A stretch of DNA of 57,556 bases from Gammaproteobacteria bacterium (GCA_003567475.1 PWZL01000038.1:1-57556); one strand, 5' to 3'; shown: positions 18,366 to 27,358, counted from the first letter of the stretch. Numbers and translations: made by a program. Notes: a model not told the origin generated them from the letters alone.

Positions 18366-19211
18366 TCAGGGTATCAACAGATTATCGATCAGTCGGGCCC
18401 GCCCGAGGCGGGCCGCCCCAAGCACCACCAGCGGCCGATCCAGCGCGGCGCATGCCGCCAGCGTGGCGGCATCACGAACCTCGACGTACTCCGGGTCGAA
18501 GCCCGCCTCGCGAAGCGACGCCATCGCCGCGTCGCAGAGCGCGCCTGGCGACGCTCCCGGCTGGGCCAGTCCAGCCGCCACCGCACCCAGCGCTGCATAC
18601 AGCGCCGGCGCGCGGGCGCGCTCTTCGGCGGTGAGGTACTGGTTGCGCGACGAGCGCGCGAGCCCGTCGGACTCGCGGCTGGTAGGGGCCATCACGATAC
18701 GGGTGGCCACCCGGAGATCGTGGACGAGGTGGCGGATGACCAGCTGCTGTTGATAATCCTTCTGCCCGAACACCGCCACGTCGGGTGCGACCATGTTCAG
18801 AAGCCGCAGGACCACGGTCGCGACCCCCTCGAAATGCCCCGGGCGCAGGCGCCCGCAGAGATCGTCCATCAGCCCGGGAATGCTGACACGTGTGGCGGCA
18901 CTCCGGCCCAGCGGATAGACCTCCGCCTCATCCGGCAGAAACACGGCGTCCACCCCCTCCAGGGCCAACGCGGCCAGATCCGCCTCTGGTGTGCGCGGAT
19001 AACTGGCGAAATCTTCCCGCGGACCGAACTGCGTCGGGTTGACGAAAATGCTGACCACCACCCGCTCGGCTTCCCGGGCCGCCCGCCTCACCAGTTCGAG
19101 GTGGCCCTCGTGAAGATTGCCCATGGTGGGCACCAGCGCAACCCGTACCTGGTCCTGCCGCCATTCCGCGAGCGGCCTGCGCAACTCATCGACGCTGCCG
19201 AAGGTCTGCAT
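18366..19211 (-). CDS. panC: Pantothenate synthetase (pantoate-beta-alanine ligase)
   Basis: 281 aa. The nucleotidyltransferase HIGH-type motif appears in [17 protein letters not shown], and the pantoate and ATP region in [20 protein letters not shown], followed by the KMSKS-like loop [11 protein letters not shown]. It condenses pantoate (from PanB) with beta-alanine (from PanD). It starts 15 nt after panB. Confidence 0.98.
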   Translation of the reverse strand: MQTFGSVDELRRPLAEWRQDQVRVALVPTMGNLHEGHLELVRRAAREAERVVVSIFVNPTQFGPREDFASYPRTPEADLAALALEGVDAVFLPDEAEVYPLGRSAATRVSIPGLMDDLCGRLRPGHFEGVATVVLRLLNMVAPDVAVFGQKDYQQQLVIRHLVHDLRVATRIVMAPTSRESDGLARSSRNQYLTAEERARAPALYAALGAVAAGLAQPGASPGALCDAAMASLREAGFDPEYVEVRDAATLAACAALDRPLVVLGAARLGRARLIDNLLIP

Positions 19212-19226
19212 ACAGGCGCCGTGCGC

Positions 19227-20057
19227 TCAGGAGAAGCAGTGTTCGGGCGCCGGGTAGGCGCGCTGCTTGACGGCTTCAACGTACGCGCGGATCGCCGCGG
19301 CAGGCGTCCCGGCGCCGGCGATGAAATCCTGGACGAACCGCGGTTTGCGGCCCTGGGTGATGTCGAGGATGTCGTAGAGCACGAGGATCTGGCCGTTGAC
19401 CTCGGGGCCGGCGCCGATGCCGATCACCGGCACCTCAAGCGCGCGCGTAATCGTTGCCCCAACGTCATTCGGTACGCACTCGAGCAGCACGATATCGGCG
19501 CCGGCGGCTTCGAGCGCACGGGCATCTTCAAGCATCCGGTCGGCCACCGAGCGATCGCGGCCCTGCACCCGAAACCCGCCAATTTTGTGGACGGACTGCG
19601 GCTTGAGGCCGAGGTGCGCGCATACGGGGATGTCATGACGGGCGAGGTGCTCGACAATGGACACCTGGCCGGCTCCACCCTCGAGTTTGACCATCATCGC
19701 CCCGCCTTCCTGCATCAGGCGCACGGCGTTGGTCAGGGCCTGCTCGGGCGTGGTGTAGCTCATGAACGGCATGTCGGCGACCAGAAAAGCCCGACGCAGG
19801 CGCCGGGCGACGTGGCGGCTGTGATAGATCACATCCTCGACGGTCACCGGTACGGTGGTGTCGTGCCCCTGAATCACCATGCCGAGCGAATCGCCGACCA
19901 GCACCAGATCCGTGCCCGCCTGGTCGACCAACAGGGCAAAGCTGGCGTCGTAGGCCGTCAGACAGGCGATGGGGACACGCTGCTCCTTCATGCGGCGCAG
20001 CGTACCCACGTTGACCGGCGGCGACTCCATGTCGCGCTGCTGCAGCTGGGTGTACAT
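19227..20057 (-). CDS. panB: 3-methyl-2-oxobutanoate hydroxymethyltransferase
   Basis: 276 aa TIM-barrel enzyme. Signatures: CLTAYDASFALLVDQAGTD, LVLVGDSLGMVIQGHDTTVP and the magnesium and substrate residues around MVKLEGGAG and ILVLYDILDITQGRKPRFV. It transfers a hydroxymethyl group from methylene-THF to alpha-ketoisovalerate. GAGGA precedes the ATG at about 9 nt. The tetrahydrofolate link to the nearby folK is suggestive. Confidence 0.98.
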   Translation of the reverse strand: MYTQLQQRDMESPPVNVGTLRRMKEQRVPIACLTAYDASFALLVDQAGTDLVLVGDSLGMVIQGHDTTVPVTVEDVIYHSRHVARRLRRAFLVADMPFMSYTTPEQALTNAVRLMQEGGAMMVKLEGGAGQVSIVEHLARHDIPVCAHLGLKPQSVHKIGGFRVQGRDRSVADRMLEDARALEAAGADIVLLECVPNDVGATITRALEVPVIGIGAGPEVNGQILVLYDILDITQGRKPRFVQDFIAGAGTPAAAIRAYVEAVKQRAYPAPEHCFS

Positions 20058-20073
20058 GTCGCGTGGTCCTCGC

Positions 20074-20721
20074 TCAGGTCCCGAGGTCGGCCACCGGGTT
20101 GAAAAAATGCCGCCCGTGGCGAACCCGCTCTATCGCTTGAAACAGCTGCGCATAATCGGCCTCGCGGTTGACCGGGTCAATGTTGGCAGTATTCACGATC
20201 AGCAGCGGCGAGTCGTCATAGCCGTGAAAATATGCGGCGTAGGCTTGCGTCAGACGCTCCAGATAGGTTCGCTGGATGGCCTGTTCGGCCGGAATCGCGC
20301 GACGGGCGATCCGCGCGAGCAGCACGTCCACCGGGGCCTGCAGGTAGATCACGAGGTCTGGCACCGGAACTTCCGGGCGCAGATTTCGCCAGACCTGCTC
20401 GTAAAGCGCCAGCTCGTCAGCGTCGAGGTTGAGTCGCGCGAACAGGCGATCCTTCTCCAGCAGGTAATCGCCGATGCGCACGCGTGCGAAGAGATCCTCC
20501 TGGCGCAGTTGCTCCAACTGTCGGACCCGCTGGAACAGGAAAAACAGCTGGGTGGGCAGGGCTGCCTCGCGAGGATTCTGGTAGAAGCGTGCCAGAAAGG
20601 GATTGTCTTCCGCCTGCTCGAGCACCAGATCGCTGCCATAGCTGGCGGCCAGCCGGCGGGCCAGACTGGTCTTGCCCACCCCGATCGGCCCCTCCACGAC
20701 GACATAGCGTCGCTCGCTCAC
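20074..20721 (-). CDS. Deoxynucleoside kinase family protein
   Basis: 215 aa. Walker A is EGPIGVGKTSLARRLAASYG. The substrate region has LEQAEDNPFLARFYQNP, and the family's D-R-S-like element appears as DYLLEKDRLFARLNLDADEL. The arginine-rich LID is ARIARRAIPAEQAIQRTYLE. This is the dCK/dGK-type deoxynucleoside kinase fold, which salvages deoxynucleosides to monophosphates. Which nucleoside it uses cannot be read from the sequence. It starts on a GTG overlapping the folK stop (GTGA) and lies between folK and panB, so it is co-transcribed with folate and pantothenate genes. Confidence 0.88.
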   Translation of the reverse strand: MSERRYVVVEGPIGVGKTSLARRLAASYGSDLVLEQAEDNPFLARFYQNPREAALPTQLFFLFQRVRQLEQLRQEDLFARVRIGDYLLEKDRLFARLNLDADELALYEQVWRNLRPEVPVPDLVIYLQAPVDVLLARIARRAIPAEQAIQRTYLERLTQAYAAYFHGYDDSPLLIVNTANIDPVNREADYAQLFQAIERVRHGRHFFNPVADLGT

Positions 20722-21239
20722 GCAGGCGGCTCCAGCCGCTCGAGTCCGACCAGCTCGACCTGCGCCAACAAGGCCTCCAGCCTGCCCATACCCGGAAGCT
20801 CCAGCGCCGGCGCGATGTCGGCCAGAGGTCGCAGCACGAAGGCGCGCGCCGCGGCCCCGGGGTGGGGGATGGTCAGGCCCGGCTGGCTCACCTGCTGCCG
20901 ACCGAGCGCGATGATGTCGAGGTCGATGACGCGAGGCCCCCAGCGCGGCGCATCGGCGGGGCGCCCCTGCGCCCGCTCGAGCGCCTTCAGGGCGGACAGC
21001 AGGGCCGGCGCCGCCAGCCGCGTCAGCAGCCCGGCCACGGCATTGACGTAGGCCGGCTGATCCTGAGGCCCCATGGGCGGGGAAAGATAGAACGGCGAGA
21101 CGGTCACGATCCGCGTCTCCATCAGCGCGCGCATGGCCAGCAGCGCCGCCTCGAGCTGGGCTGCCGGATCAGCCAGGTTACTGCCCAGCGCGACGTAGGC
21201 CGGCTGCCAACGCCGCCCGACGCCGCCCTCCCCGATCAA
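20718..21239 (-). CDS. folK: 2-amino-4-hydroxy-6-hydroxymethyldihydropteridine pyrophosphokinase
   Basis: 173 aa from a TTG at 21239 that overlaps the pcnB stop (TTGA); no better in-frame start was seen. Motifs: AYVALGSNLADPAAQLEAAL, the pterin/ATP region VSPFYLSPPMGPQDQPAYVN, and PRWGPRVIDLDIIALGRQ with the metal-binding Asp pair. It transfers pyrophosphate from ATP to the pterin in folate synthesis. The pcnB-folK order matches other gammaproteobacteria. Confidence 0.95.
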   Translation of the reverse strand: MIGEGGVGRRWQPAYVALGSNLADPAAQLEAALLAMRALMETRIVTVSPFYLSPPMGPQDQPAYVNAVAGLLTRLAAPALLSALKALERAQGRPADAPRWGPRVIDLDIIALGRQQVSQPGLTIPHPGAAARAFVLRPLADIAPALELPGMGRLEALLAQVELVGLERLEPPA

Positions 21240-22567
21240 TCCGCGCGGCTCCGTCGGCGACTCCGCGGGCGCCGGCTATCGCCGGACTTGCCGCTACTGC
21301 GTCGCAGTCCCATTTCCTTCCGACGGGTCTCGCTGTCCATGTCCTGCACGGCCGTCCACCACTCGACCAGGTCAGGGTCGACTTCGCCGCATTCGGCGCG
21401 CAAGACCAGGAAATCGTAAGCTGCGCGAAAGCGCTTATGCTCCAGCAGACGCATCGCCCGGACCCCGCGCCGCTGGGAGAAGCGTGGCTGCAGGGCGAGC
21501 ATCTCACGCAGCGGCCCGGAGAAGCGCCGCGGAATGGTCACGCGTTCCAACTGCTCGAGAACCACTTCGGTGGTCCCGCCGGCCAGCGCGTCGGCATCCG
21601 ACCCGCCCTCTTCCAGCAACAGCGCGGCACGCTCGCGGATCGGCCCCCACAACAGCACCGCGAGCAGGAAGGTCGGCGTCACCGGCTTGTCCTCGGCCAC
21701 CCGCGCATCGGTGTTGGCCAGCGCCAGACGCAGCAGCTTCTCCAACGCATCACCATGAGGACCGGACAGTGAGGCGTGGGTATGCGGGAACAGCTGTCCG
21801 AACAGCCCATACTGGACCAGAAGCTCATAGACCCTGAGGCCGTGACCGCCCTGGAACAGCTTGAGCATCTCGTCGAACAGCCGGGCCGGCGGCACCTCGG
21901 CGAGCAGTGGTGCGAGGCGCGCGATGGGTGCGGCGCTGTCGGGCGCAATGGAGAACCCGAGCTTCGCGGCGAACCGGATGGCCCGCAGCATCCGGACCGG
22001 ATCCTCTCGATAGCGCGTTTCAGGATCACCAATCAGCCGCAACACGCGGTCATGAACGTCCTGAAACCCCCCGGTGAAATCCCAGATCGAGAAGTCCGCG
22101 ATGTTGTAATACAGCGCGTTGGAGGTGAAATCCCGTCGCCAGACGTCCTCGTCGATACTGCCGTAGACGTTGTCTCGCAGGATGCGGCCGGCGTCATCCT
22201 GCACCCGGTCGTCATGGGCTTCATCGCCCCCGGCACGGAACGTGGCGACTTCAATGATCTCGCGGCCGAAACGGACGTGGGCGAGGCGAAAGCGCCGACC
22301 GATCAGGCGGCAGTTGCGAAAGAGCTCCGCGACCTGTTCGGGGTGGGCGTCCGTGGCGATATCGAAGTCCTTAGGCGTCACACCGAGCAGCAGGTCGCGC
22401 ACGCTACCGCCGACCAGGAACGCCTGGAACCCGCCTTCGCGCAGCCGGTAGAGGACCTTGAGAGCATTTCGCGAAATGTTCGCGCGCGAGATATTGTGAT
22501 CAGGGCGGGCGACGATCGAGGGCGATGTCGCGCCAGCCTGCGAACCATCCAACTGGGCCGGATTCAA
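21236..22567 (-). CDS. pcnB: Poly(A) polymerase I
   Basis: 443 aa from a TTG at 22567, supported by AGGA 5 nt upstream. The class II nucleotidyltransferase core is FLVGGSVRDLLLGVTPKDFD with the catalytic Asp pair, then RDFTSNALYYN and the head-domain motif PETRYREDPVRMLRAIRFAA. The Arg/Ser-rich C-terminal tail (RRPRSRRRSRAD) and the position next to folK favour poly(A) polymerase over the related CCA-adding enzyme. It adds 3' poly(A) tails that promote RNA decay. Confidence 0.93.
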   Translation of the reverse strand: MNPAQLDGSQAGATSPSIVARPDHNISRANISRNALKVLYRLREGGFQAFLVGGSVRDLLLGVTPKDFDIATDAHPEQVAELFRNCRLIGRRFRLAHVRFGREIIEVATFRAGGDEAHDDRVQDDAGRILRDNVYGSIDEDVWRRDFTSNALYYNIADFSIWDFTGGFQDVHDRVLRLIGDPETRYREDPVRMLRAIRFAAKLGFSIAPDSAAPIARLAPLLAEVPPARLFDEMLKLFQGGHGLRVYELLVQYGLFGQLFPHTHASLSGPHGDALEKLLRLALANTDARVAEDKPVTPTFLLAVLLWGPIRERAALLLEEGGSDADALAGGTTEVVLEQLERVTIPRRFSGPLREMLALQPRFSQRRGVRAMRLLEHKRFRAAYDFLVLRAECGEVDPDLVEWWTAVQDMDSETRRKEMGLRRSSGKSGDSRRPRSRRRSRAD

Positions 22568-22583
22568 GTGTGTCCTGCTCCGC

Positions 22584-22611
22584 TTGTGCAGCCAGTAAAG
22601 CGGTCTATAAT
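22584..22611 (+). promoter_or_regulatory. Promoter of tRNA-Glu
   Basis: A perfect -10 TATAAT (22606-22611) lies 27 nt before the tRNA. A weak -35, TTGTGC (22584-22589), is 16 nt upstream. The site sits in the 71-bp divergent gap between pcnB and the tRNA. Confidence 0.6.
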
Positions 22612-22638
22612 ACCAGCCCTCACCCGTCCGGGTGCAGC

Positions 22639-22713
22639 GCTCCCTTCGTCTAGCGGTTAGGACGCGGCCCTCTCAAGGCTGAAACACGAGTTCGAGTCTC
22701 GTAGGGAGCGCCA
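22639..22713 (+). tRNA. tRNA-Glu (anticodon CTC)
   Basis: 75 nt including CCA. Acceptor GCTCCCT (22639-22645) pairs with AGGGAGC (22703-22709), followed by G and CCA. The D-arm GTCTAGCGGTTAGGAC is the tRNA-Glu form. The anticodon loop CTCTCAA gives CTC, reading GAG. The T-loop is TTCGAGT. It stands alone; the next gene starts 87 nt downstream. Confidence 0.97.
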
Positions 22714-22799
22714 TTTCTCCGCCCCCCGGTCATGCTTCCCGCGCGGCGATCGCGTAGGATTGCCGACACCGGTCGTACCCCGCTGGAGGAGAATCGAAC

Positions 22800-24815
22800 A
22801 TGCGCATCGCCCCGCGTCGAGCCAATGTCAGGCATCCGTGGACCGCCATCCCGGCAGCGCTGCTGGTCACCGCAGCCCTCGCCAGCCACGGCCCGGTCGC
22901 CAGCGCCGAAGTCCAGGTCCGCACGGCCAACGACGGCAACCTGGTGATGGAAGACATTCCACCGATCCCGGGCGATATCGCCGAGGCCCTGCGGCGCTTC
23001 CAGAACACCCGCAGCGCCACGTTGCTCGACTGGACCGCCGACGGGGACGGACTGTACATCGCGACGCGCTTTGCCGAGACGGCGCAGATCCACCGCGTAT
23101 CGCGGGCGGGCGGCAGTCGCGAGCAGCTCACCTGGTTCGATGAGGCCGTCGGGCAGGTTGTCCGGGCGCCAGGCAGCGATCTGCTGGCGTTTACAATGGA
23201 CGCCGGCGGCAACGAATTCAGCCAGATCTTCCTCCTCGACCCCACCGAGGGTGAGGCACGGATGGTCAGCGACGGCGAATCGCGTAACGGGGGGCTGGTC
23301 TTCTCCAGCGATGGCCGCCAGCTCGCCTTCTCCAGCACCCGCCGGGACGGCCGCGCCAACGACGTCTGGATCATGCCGGTAGACGATCCCGAGGCCGCCC
23401 GACTGCTGGTGCCCGCCGATGACGGGACGTTCTGGGGTGGCGTGGAGTTTTCACCCGACGGCCGACAGTTGCTGGTGCAGCGCTATGTCAGCGCGAATGA
23501 CTCCTACGTCTATCTGGTCGACATCGACAGCGGCCAGAAGCGGCGGCTGGCCGGACGCGATGATGCGCTGGTCCGCAACCTCGCGGCCGGTTTCCATCCG
23601 GATGGCAGCGCAATCTTCCTGTTGACCGACGAGAACAGCGAATTTGCCCGCTTGGCCTCGCTGCCGCTCGCCGAGGGCGCCACTGCGCGGCTGGTGACCT
23701 CGGACATCGACTGGTCGGTGACGGATTTTGCCGTCAACGACGCCGGCACGCGCGCGGCGTTCGTGACCAACGAAGGGGGGATCAGCCGGCTGTACCTGCT
23801 CGACCCGCGCAGCCTCCGCTACCGGGCGGTCGACGATCTGCCCGTCGGTATCGTGACACGGATGCGCTTCAGCCCGGAGGGTCGCCGATTGGCCCTCACG
23901 CTCAATACGCCGCGTACGCCAAGTGACACTTTCGTGCTCGAGCTCGGCCGCGGCGCCCTGGGGGCCGGGCGGCTCGCGCGCTGGACCTACAGTGAGGTTG
24001 GCGGGCTCGACACCGAAAGCTTCATCGAGCCCGAGCTCATCGACTACCCGACCTTCGACGAGGTCGACGGCGCGCCACGACGCATCCCGGCATTCGTCTA
24101 CCGACCGCAGGGCGAGGGTCCGCACCCGGTGATCATCCAGATCCATGGCGGCCCGGAGGCCCAGTCGCGGCCGTTCTTCAGCAGCACATTCCAGATGTGG
24201 CTACGGGAACTCGGCGCTGCGGTCATCTCCCCCAACGTGCGGGGCTCATCGGGCTACGGCAAGGACTACCTGCTGCTGGACAACGGCAAGCTGCGCGAAG
24301 ACTCGGTGCGGGACATCGGCGCGCTGCTCGACTGGATTGCCACGCAGGAGGACCTCGACGCCTCGCGGGTGGCCGTGTTCGGGGGCAGCTACGGCGGCTA
24401 CATGGTGCTGGCCAGTGCAGTGCACTACAGCGAACGCCTGGCGGCCGCGGTCAACATCGTCGGCATCAGCAACTTCGTCACCTTCCTGGAAAACACCGAA
24501 AGTTACCGGCGAGACCTGCGGCGCGTCGAATACGGCGACGAGCGGGATCCGGAGATGCGGGCATTTCTCGAGGACATCAGCCCGTTGAACAATGTCGACC
24601 GCATCGACGTGCCGATGTTTGTGGTGCACGGGCAGAACGATCCGCGCGTCCCTGTGTCGGAGGCGGAGCAGATCGTGGCCGCATTACGCGAGCGTGGCCG
24701 CCCGGTCTGGTACATGAATGCGCTCAACGAGGGTCACGGCTACCGGCGCAAGGAGAACCAGGATGTCTACCAGCAGGCCGTCGTGCTGTTCTTCCGTGAG
24801 TTCCTGGGGCCCTGA
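22800..24815 (+). CDS. Periplasmic S9 family peptidase (acylaminoacyl/dipeptidyl peptidase type)
   Basis: 671 aa with an N-terminal signal peptide ending near residue 36 (LLVTAALASHGPVASA). The first about 400 residues form a beta-propeller with WD40-like PD40 repeats (FSSDGRQLAFSSTRRDGRAN; FSPDGRQLLVQRY). The C-terminal alpha/beta hydrolase has the nucleophile Ser530 in FGGSYGGYMVLASA, Asp614 in HGQNDPRVPVSEAEQI and His646 in NEGHGY, so the triad is complete. The oxyanion region HGGPEAQSRPFFSS is also present. It probably cleaves peptides in the periplasm. GGAGGAG lies 8-14 nt before the ATG. It follows tRNA-Glu; no operon partner is evident. Confidence 0.93.
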   Translation: MRIAPRRANVRHPWTAIPAALLVTAALASHGPVASAEVQVRTANDGNLVMEDIPPIPGDIAEALRRFQNTRSATLLDWTADGDGLYIATRFAETAQIHRVSRAGGSREQLTWFDEAVGQVVRAPGSDLLAFTMDAGGNEFSQIFLLDPTEGEARMVSDGESRNGGLVFSSDGRQLAFSSTRRDGRANDVWIMPVDDPEAARLLVPADDGTFWGGVEFSPDGRQLLVQRYVSANDSYVYLVDIDSGQKRRLAGRDDALVRNLAAGFHPDGSAIFLLTDENSEFARLASLPLAEGATARLVTSDIDWSVTDFAVNDAGTRAAFVTNEGGISRLYLLDPRSLRYRAVDDLPVGIVTRMRFSPEGRRLALTLNTPRTPSDTFVLELGRGALGAGRLARWTYSEVGGLDTESFIEPELIDYPTFDEVDGAPRRIPAFVYRPQGEGPHPVIIQIHGGPEAQSRPFFSSTFQMWLRELGAAVISPNVRGSSGYGKDYLLLDNGKLREDSVRDIGALLDWIATQEDLDASRVAVFGGSYGGYMVLASAVHYSERLAAAVNIVGISNFVTFLENTESYRRDLRRVEYGDERDPEMRAFLEDISPLNNVDRIDVPMFVVHGQNDPRVPVSEAEQIVAALRERGRPVWYMNALNEGHGYRRKENQDVYQQAVVLFFREFLGP

Positions 24816-24883
24816 GCCGGAGCGTCAACCGCATGCCCGATCGCATGCGCATTTGCCGCAATCTGCTGCCGGTAGGCCACGCT

Positions 24884-24911
24884 TTGGCCACATCGCGCAA
24901 CGCGGCATAAT
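24884..24911 (+). promoter_or_regulatory. Putative promoter of the UspA-domain gene
   Basis: TTGGCC (24884-24889), a 16-bp spacer and CATAAT (24906-24911) form a plausible sigma70 promoter. Transcription would begin near 24918, which would make an ATG at 24921 leaderless and so supports the start at 24948. Confidence 0.45.
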
Positions 24912-24947
24912 CCACGTCACATGGGAAAGACCAACGAGAAGGCGGCC

Positions 24948-25781
24948 ATGATCACGAAAGTCAGCAAGATCTTCTGCATCATCGACCCGACCACCCCGGA
25001 GCAGCGCGCGCTGAAACGCGCGGCAGCCATTGCGGCTGAATCCGGCGCTGCCCTGCACGTCTATGTGTGTGTACCCGGGCAGAACAACCTGCCCGCTGAA
25101 GACCGCGATGATGCACGGGCCGCCGAGATCGCGCGCCATGAGGCCTGGCTGCGGGAAATGGTGCGGCCGCTGCAGGAACAGGGTGTGTCAGTGGCCATTG
25201 AAGTCGAGTCCGACGACGACTGGCGCAGTGCGATTGCCCCGGCGGCGCGACGCGCGCGGGCTGACCTGATCATCAAGGCGAGCTATCGACGAACGGCCAT
25301 CCAACGGCGACTGCTGAAGACCTCCGACTGGACGCTGCTGCGCAATTCAGACTGCCCGGTGATGTTCGTCAAGACCGACCGCGTCGAGCCCCTCAGCCAG
25401 GTCCTGGCCGCGGTCAATCTCGCAGCTGAAAAACCGGATCACCAGGCCCTTAACGACATGGTGATCGAGTATTCCACCATGATCGCCAAAGCGACAGGTT
25501 CTGAACTGCACGCCGTCAATGCCTATCCCGGCTCGCTGAACTTCATCCATCCGCCTGATCTCGCCAAGCGCGTCGGCACCGAGCGCAGCCGTGCGCACGT
25601 CGGCGATGCCGCGCCGGAGGCACTGATCTCCGAGGTTGCGGAGAAGCTTGCGCAACCCCTGGTGGTGATCGGTTCGCTGGCCCGCAAAGGCCTTGGCGGG
25701 GCGGTGGTCGGCAACACCGCTGAACGCATTCTCGACGCTGTGGATACCGACGTTATCGTGCTGATCCGCCCGCGCGATTGA
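24948..25781 (+). CDS. Tandem universal stress protein (UspE-like)
   Basis: 277 aa from the ATG at 24948, chosen over an in-frame ATG at 24921 because GAGAAGG lies 5 nt before it. It has two UspA domains: the first opens ITKVSKIFCIIDPTTPEQRA, the second near SQVLAAVNLAAEKPDHQALN. The nucleotide-binding-like end of the second domain is LVVIGSLARKGLGGAVVGNT, close to the G-x2-G-x9-G-S/T pattern of ATP-binding Usps. UspE-type proteins act in stress survival and adhesion. Its last 29 bp overlap the 3' end of the convergent symporter gene. Confidence 0.92.
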   Translation: MITKVSKIFCIIDPTTPEQRALKRAAAIAAESGAALHVYVCVPGQNNLPAEDRDDARAAEIARHEAWLREMVRPLQEQGVSVAIEVESDDDWRSAIAPAARRARADLIIKASYRRTAIQRRLLKTSDWTLLRNSDCPVMFVKTDRVEPLSQVLAAVNLAAEKPDHQALNDMVIEYSTMIAKATGSELHAVNAYPGSLNFIHPPDLAKRVGTERSRAHVGDAAPEALISEVAEKLAQPLVVIGSLARKGLGGAVVGNTAERILDAVDTDVIVLIRPRD

Positions 25782-27303
25782 GCATGGCAGGCGCGCGCCC
25801 GCCACGACCAAGCAGGTAGACCCCGAAACCGACGACCACCGAAGAGACAATGGCCACGGCGGCCGCGACGCCAGGGTTTTCGCCGTCGGCCAGCGTGAAC
25901 GGCAGCGGCAGTCGACCGTAGTACATGCTGAAATGTACGGTCACTGCCGTGAGTGATGCCGCCACCGGCGCCATCAGGGGCACGTCGCGCAGGAACATGC
26001 CCATCAGAATCGGCACGAACGCGGCGGAGAAATAGGCATAAACGCCGTTCTGGGCGAAGATGCTGACGCTCAGCTTGGGGTCGACCAGTTGCTGCCAGCT
26101 CAAGCCAAACGCGGCGAGCGCCAGCAGCACGATCACGGCGCGGTTGATCAGCAGGACCACGCGGAAATTCTCGGGGCGATCGAGGCCCAGTCGTGGGCTC
26201 GCCAATGGCTTGATGATGTCGTTGGTCACCGTGGTGGACATCGACTGAATCAGGCTCTCCAGCGTCGACAGGCCCGCCGAGATGAGGCCAAGCACCACGA
26301 TCAGCCCGATGATCACGGGGAATTCGCTGACCACGTAAGCCGACACGATGTTGTCCATCGGCAGCGGCTGGCCGGCGACGCTGAGGTCAGGGAATGCCAG
26401 GCGCGCATAGAGTCCGGCGAACACCACCGCGAAAAAAATGAACTGGACGGTGCAGCCGGTGATGAGATAACGGTTGACGTCGCGATCGCTTTTCAGCAGC
26501 AGCGACTTGGTGAGGATGTGCGGCTGGCAGATGATCGCCACTCCCACGATCAGCGCGGCCCCGAAAACCTCAAAGTGATCGCGGAAGAGAAAGCTGTCGG
26601 TGTTGGTGGTGCCGATGAGTTTCGGGTCGATGGCCGCCAGCCGGTCCATGAACCCACTCACGCCCTCGCGGAAATGCTCGTAACCCGAGCCAAGCAGGAT
26701 CACCGCGATCACCAGCATCAGCAGCGCCTGCAGCGTGTTGGTATACACCATCGAGTTCGCGCCACCGAACATCATGTAGCCGAACACGAACACCACCAGC
26801 CCGGCGAGCACCGGCAGTTCGCCAACGCCCAGCGCGGCCGACAGCACCTTGGTCAGACCGACGCAGATCAGCACGACGAAAGTGATCAGCAACAGCGACA
26901 GGACACCGAAAAAAATACCGTAGGGCCGGCTGCCATAACGCGTCTCCATCCACTGCGCCATGGAGAGTGCCTTGACCGTCGTACCGTGGCGCCGGAACCC
27001 CTTGGTCAGCACCACCAGCGAGCACAGGCTGGCCAGCGGAATCGCCACAGCCATGGAGAGCACGGCACTCAGGCCGTAAAGCGCCACGAAGCCGGGATTG
27101 ATGATGAACGTGGCCGCGCTGGTCATTGAGGCGGCCAACGACAGCCCGACCGCGACCGGCGAAAACAGCAGGCTGCCGATCGCGTAGTCGTCCATGCTGC
27201 GGGTGCGGCGCGCGCCGCGCACCACGATCGTCAGCACCGCGATGGCGTAGACGACGATCAGCGCCCAGGTTGCCGCCGCCAGCGGAGAAGGTTCAGCCTG
27301 CAT
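25753..27303 (-). CDS. Sodium:solute symporter family protein (ActP-like)
   Basis: 516 aa with about 13 hydrophobic segments, the SSS fold size. The N-terminal RRTRSMDDYAIGSLLFSPVA, then SAATFIINPGFVALYGLSAV and the sodium-site-like LGLISAGLSTLESLIQSMST with TVTNDI are typical of the acetate/pyruvate-type branch. Substrate cannot be fixed from sequence; a monocarboxylate is likely. No small DUF485 partner gene is seen nearby, unlike E. coli yjcH-actP. It ends inside the 3' end of the usp gene. An operator-like dyad lies 19-34 nt before its start. Confidence 0.88.
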   Translation of the reverse strand: MQAEPSPLAAATWALIVVYAIAVLTIVVRGARRTRSMDDYAIGSLLFSPVAVGLSLAASMTSAATFIINPGFVALYGLSAVLSMAVAIPLASLCSLVVLTKGFRRHGTTVKALSMAQWMETRYGSRPYGIFFGVLSLLLITFVVLICVGLTKVLSAALGVGELPVLAGLVVFVFGYMMFGGANSMVYTNTLQALLMLVIAVILLGSGYEHFREGVSGFMDRLAAIDPKLIGTTNTDSFLFRDHFEVFGAALIVGVAIICQPHILTKSLLLKSDRDVNRYLITGCTVQFIFFAVVFAGLYARLAFPDLSVAGQPLPMDNIVSAYVVSEFPVIIGLIVVLGLISAGLSTLESLIQSMSTTVTNDIIKPLASPRLGLDRPENFRVVLLINRAVIVLLALAAFGLSWQQLVDPKLSVSIFAQNGVYAYFSAAFVPILMGMFLRDVPLMAPVAASLTAVTVHFSMYYGRLPLPFTLADGENPGVAAAVAIVSSVVVGFGVYLLGRGGRAPAMLNRAGGSAR

Positions 27304-27321
27304 ATTCCGCCCCCAGGAAAT

Positions 27322-27358
27322 TTCAACGAACGTTGAATGAAATCACCGGGACCGTCAA
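27322..27358 (-). promoter_or_regulatory. Operator-like dyad and putative promoter of the symporter
   Basis: TTCAACG (27322-27328), AA, CGTTGAA (27331-27337) is a perfect 7-bp dyad with 2-nt centre, AT-richer than its surroundings. On the minus strand TTGACG (complement of 27353-27358) could be a -35, and the -10 position at 17-bp spacing falls inside the dyad. This is the layout of a repressor operator, and the shape suits TetR-type dimers. No regulator gene is adjacent, so the protein is unknown. Confidence 0.45.

Noticed and set aside
22639-22800. tRNA-Glu as an integration site for a mobile element carrying the S9 peptidase
   Set aside because: No integrase, no repeated tRNA 3' end and no compositional break downstream.
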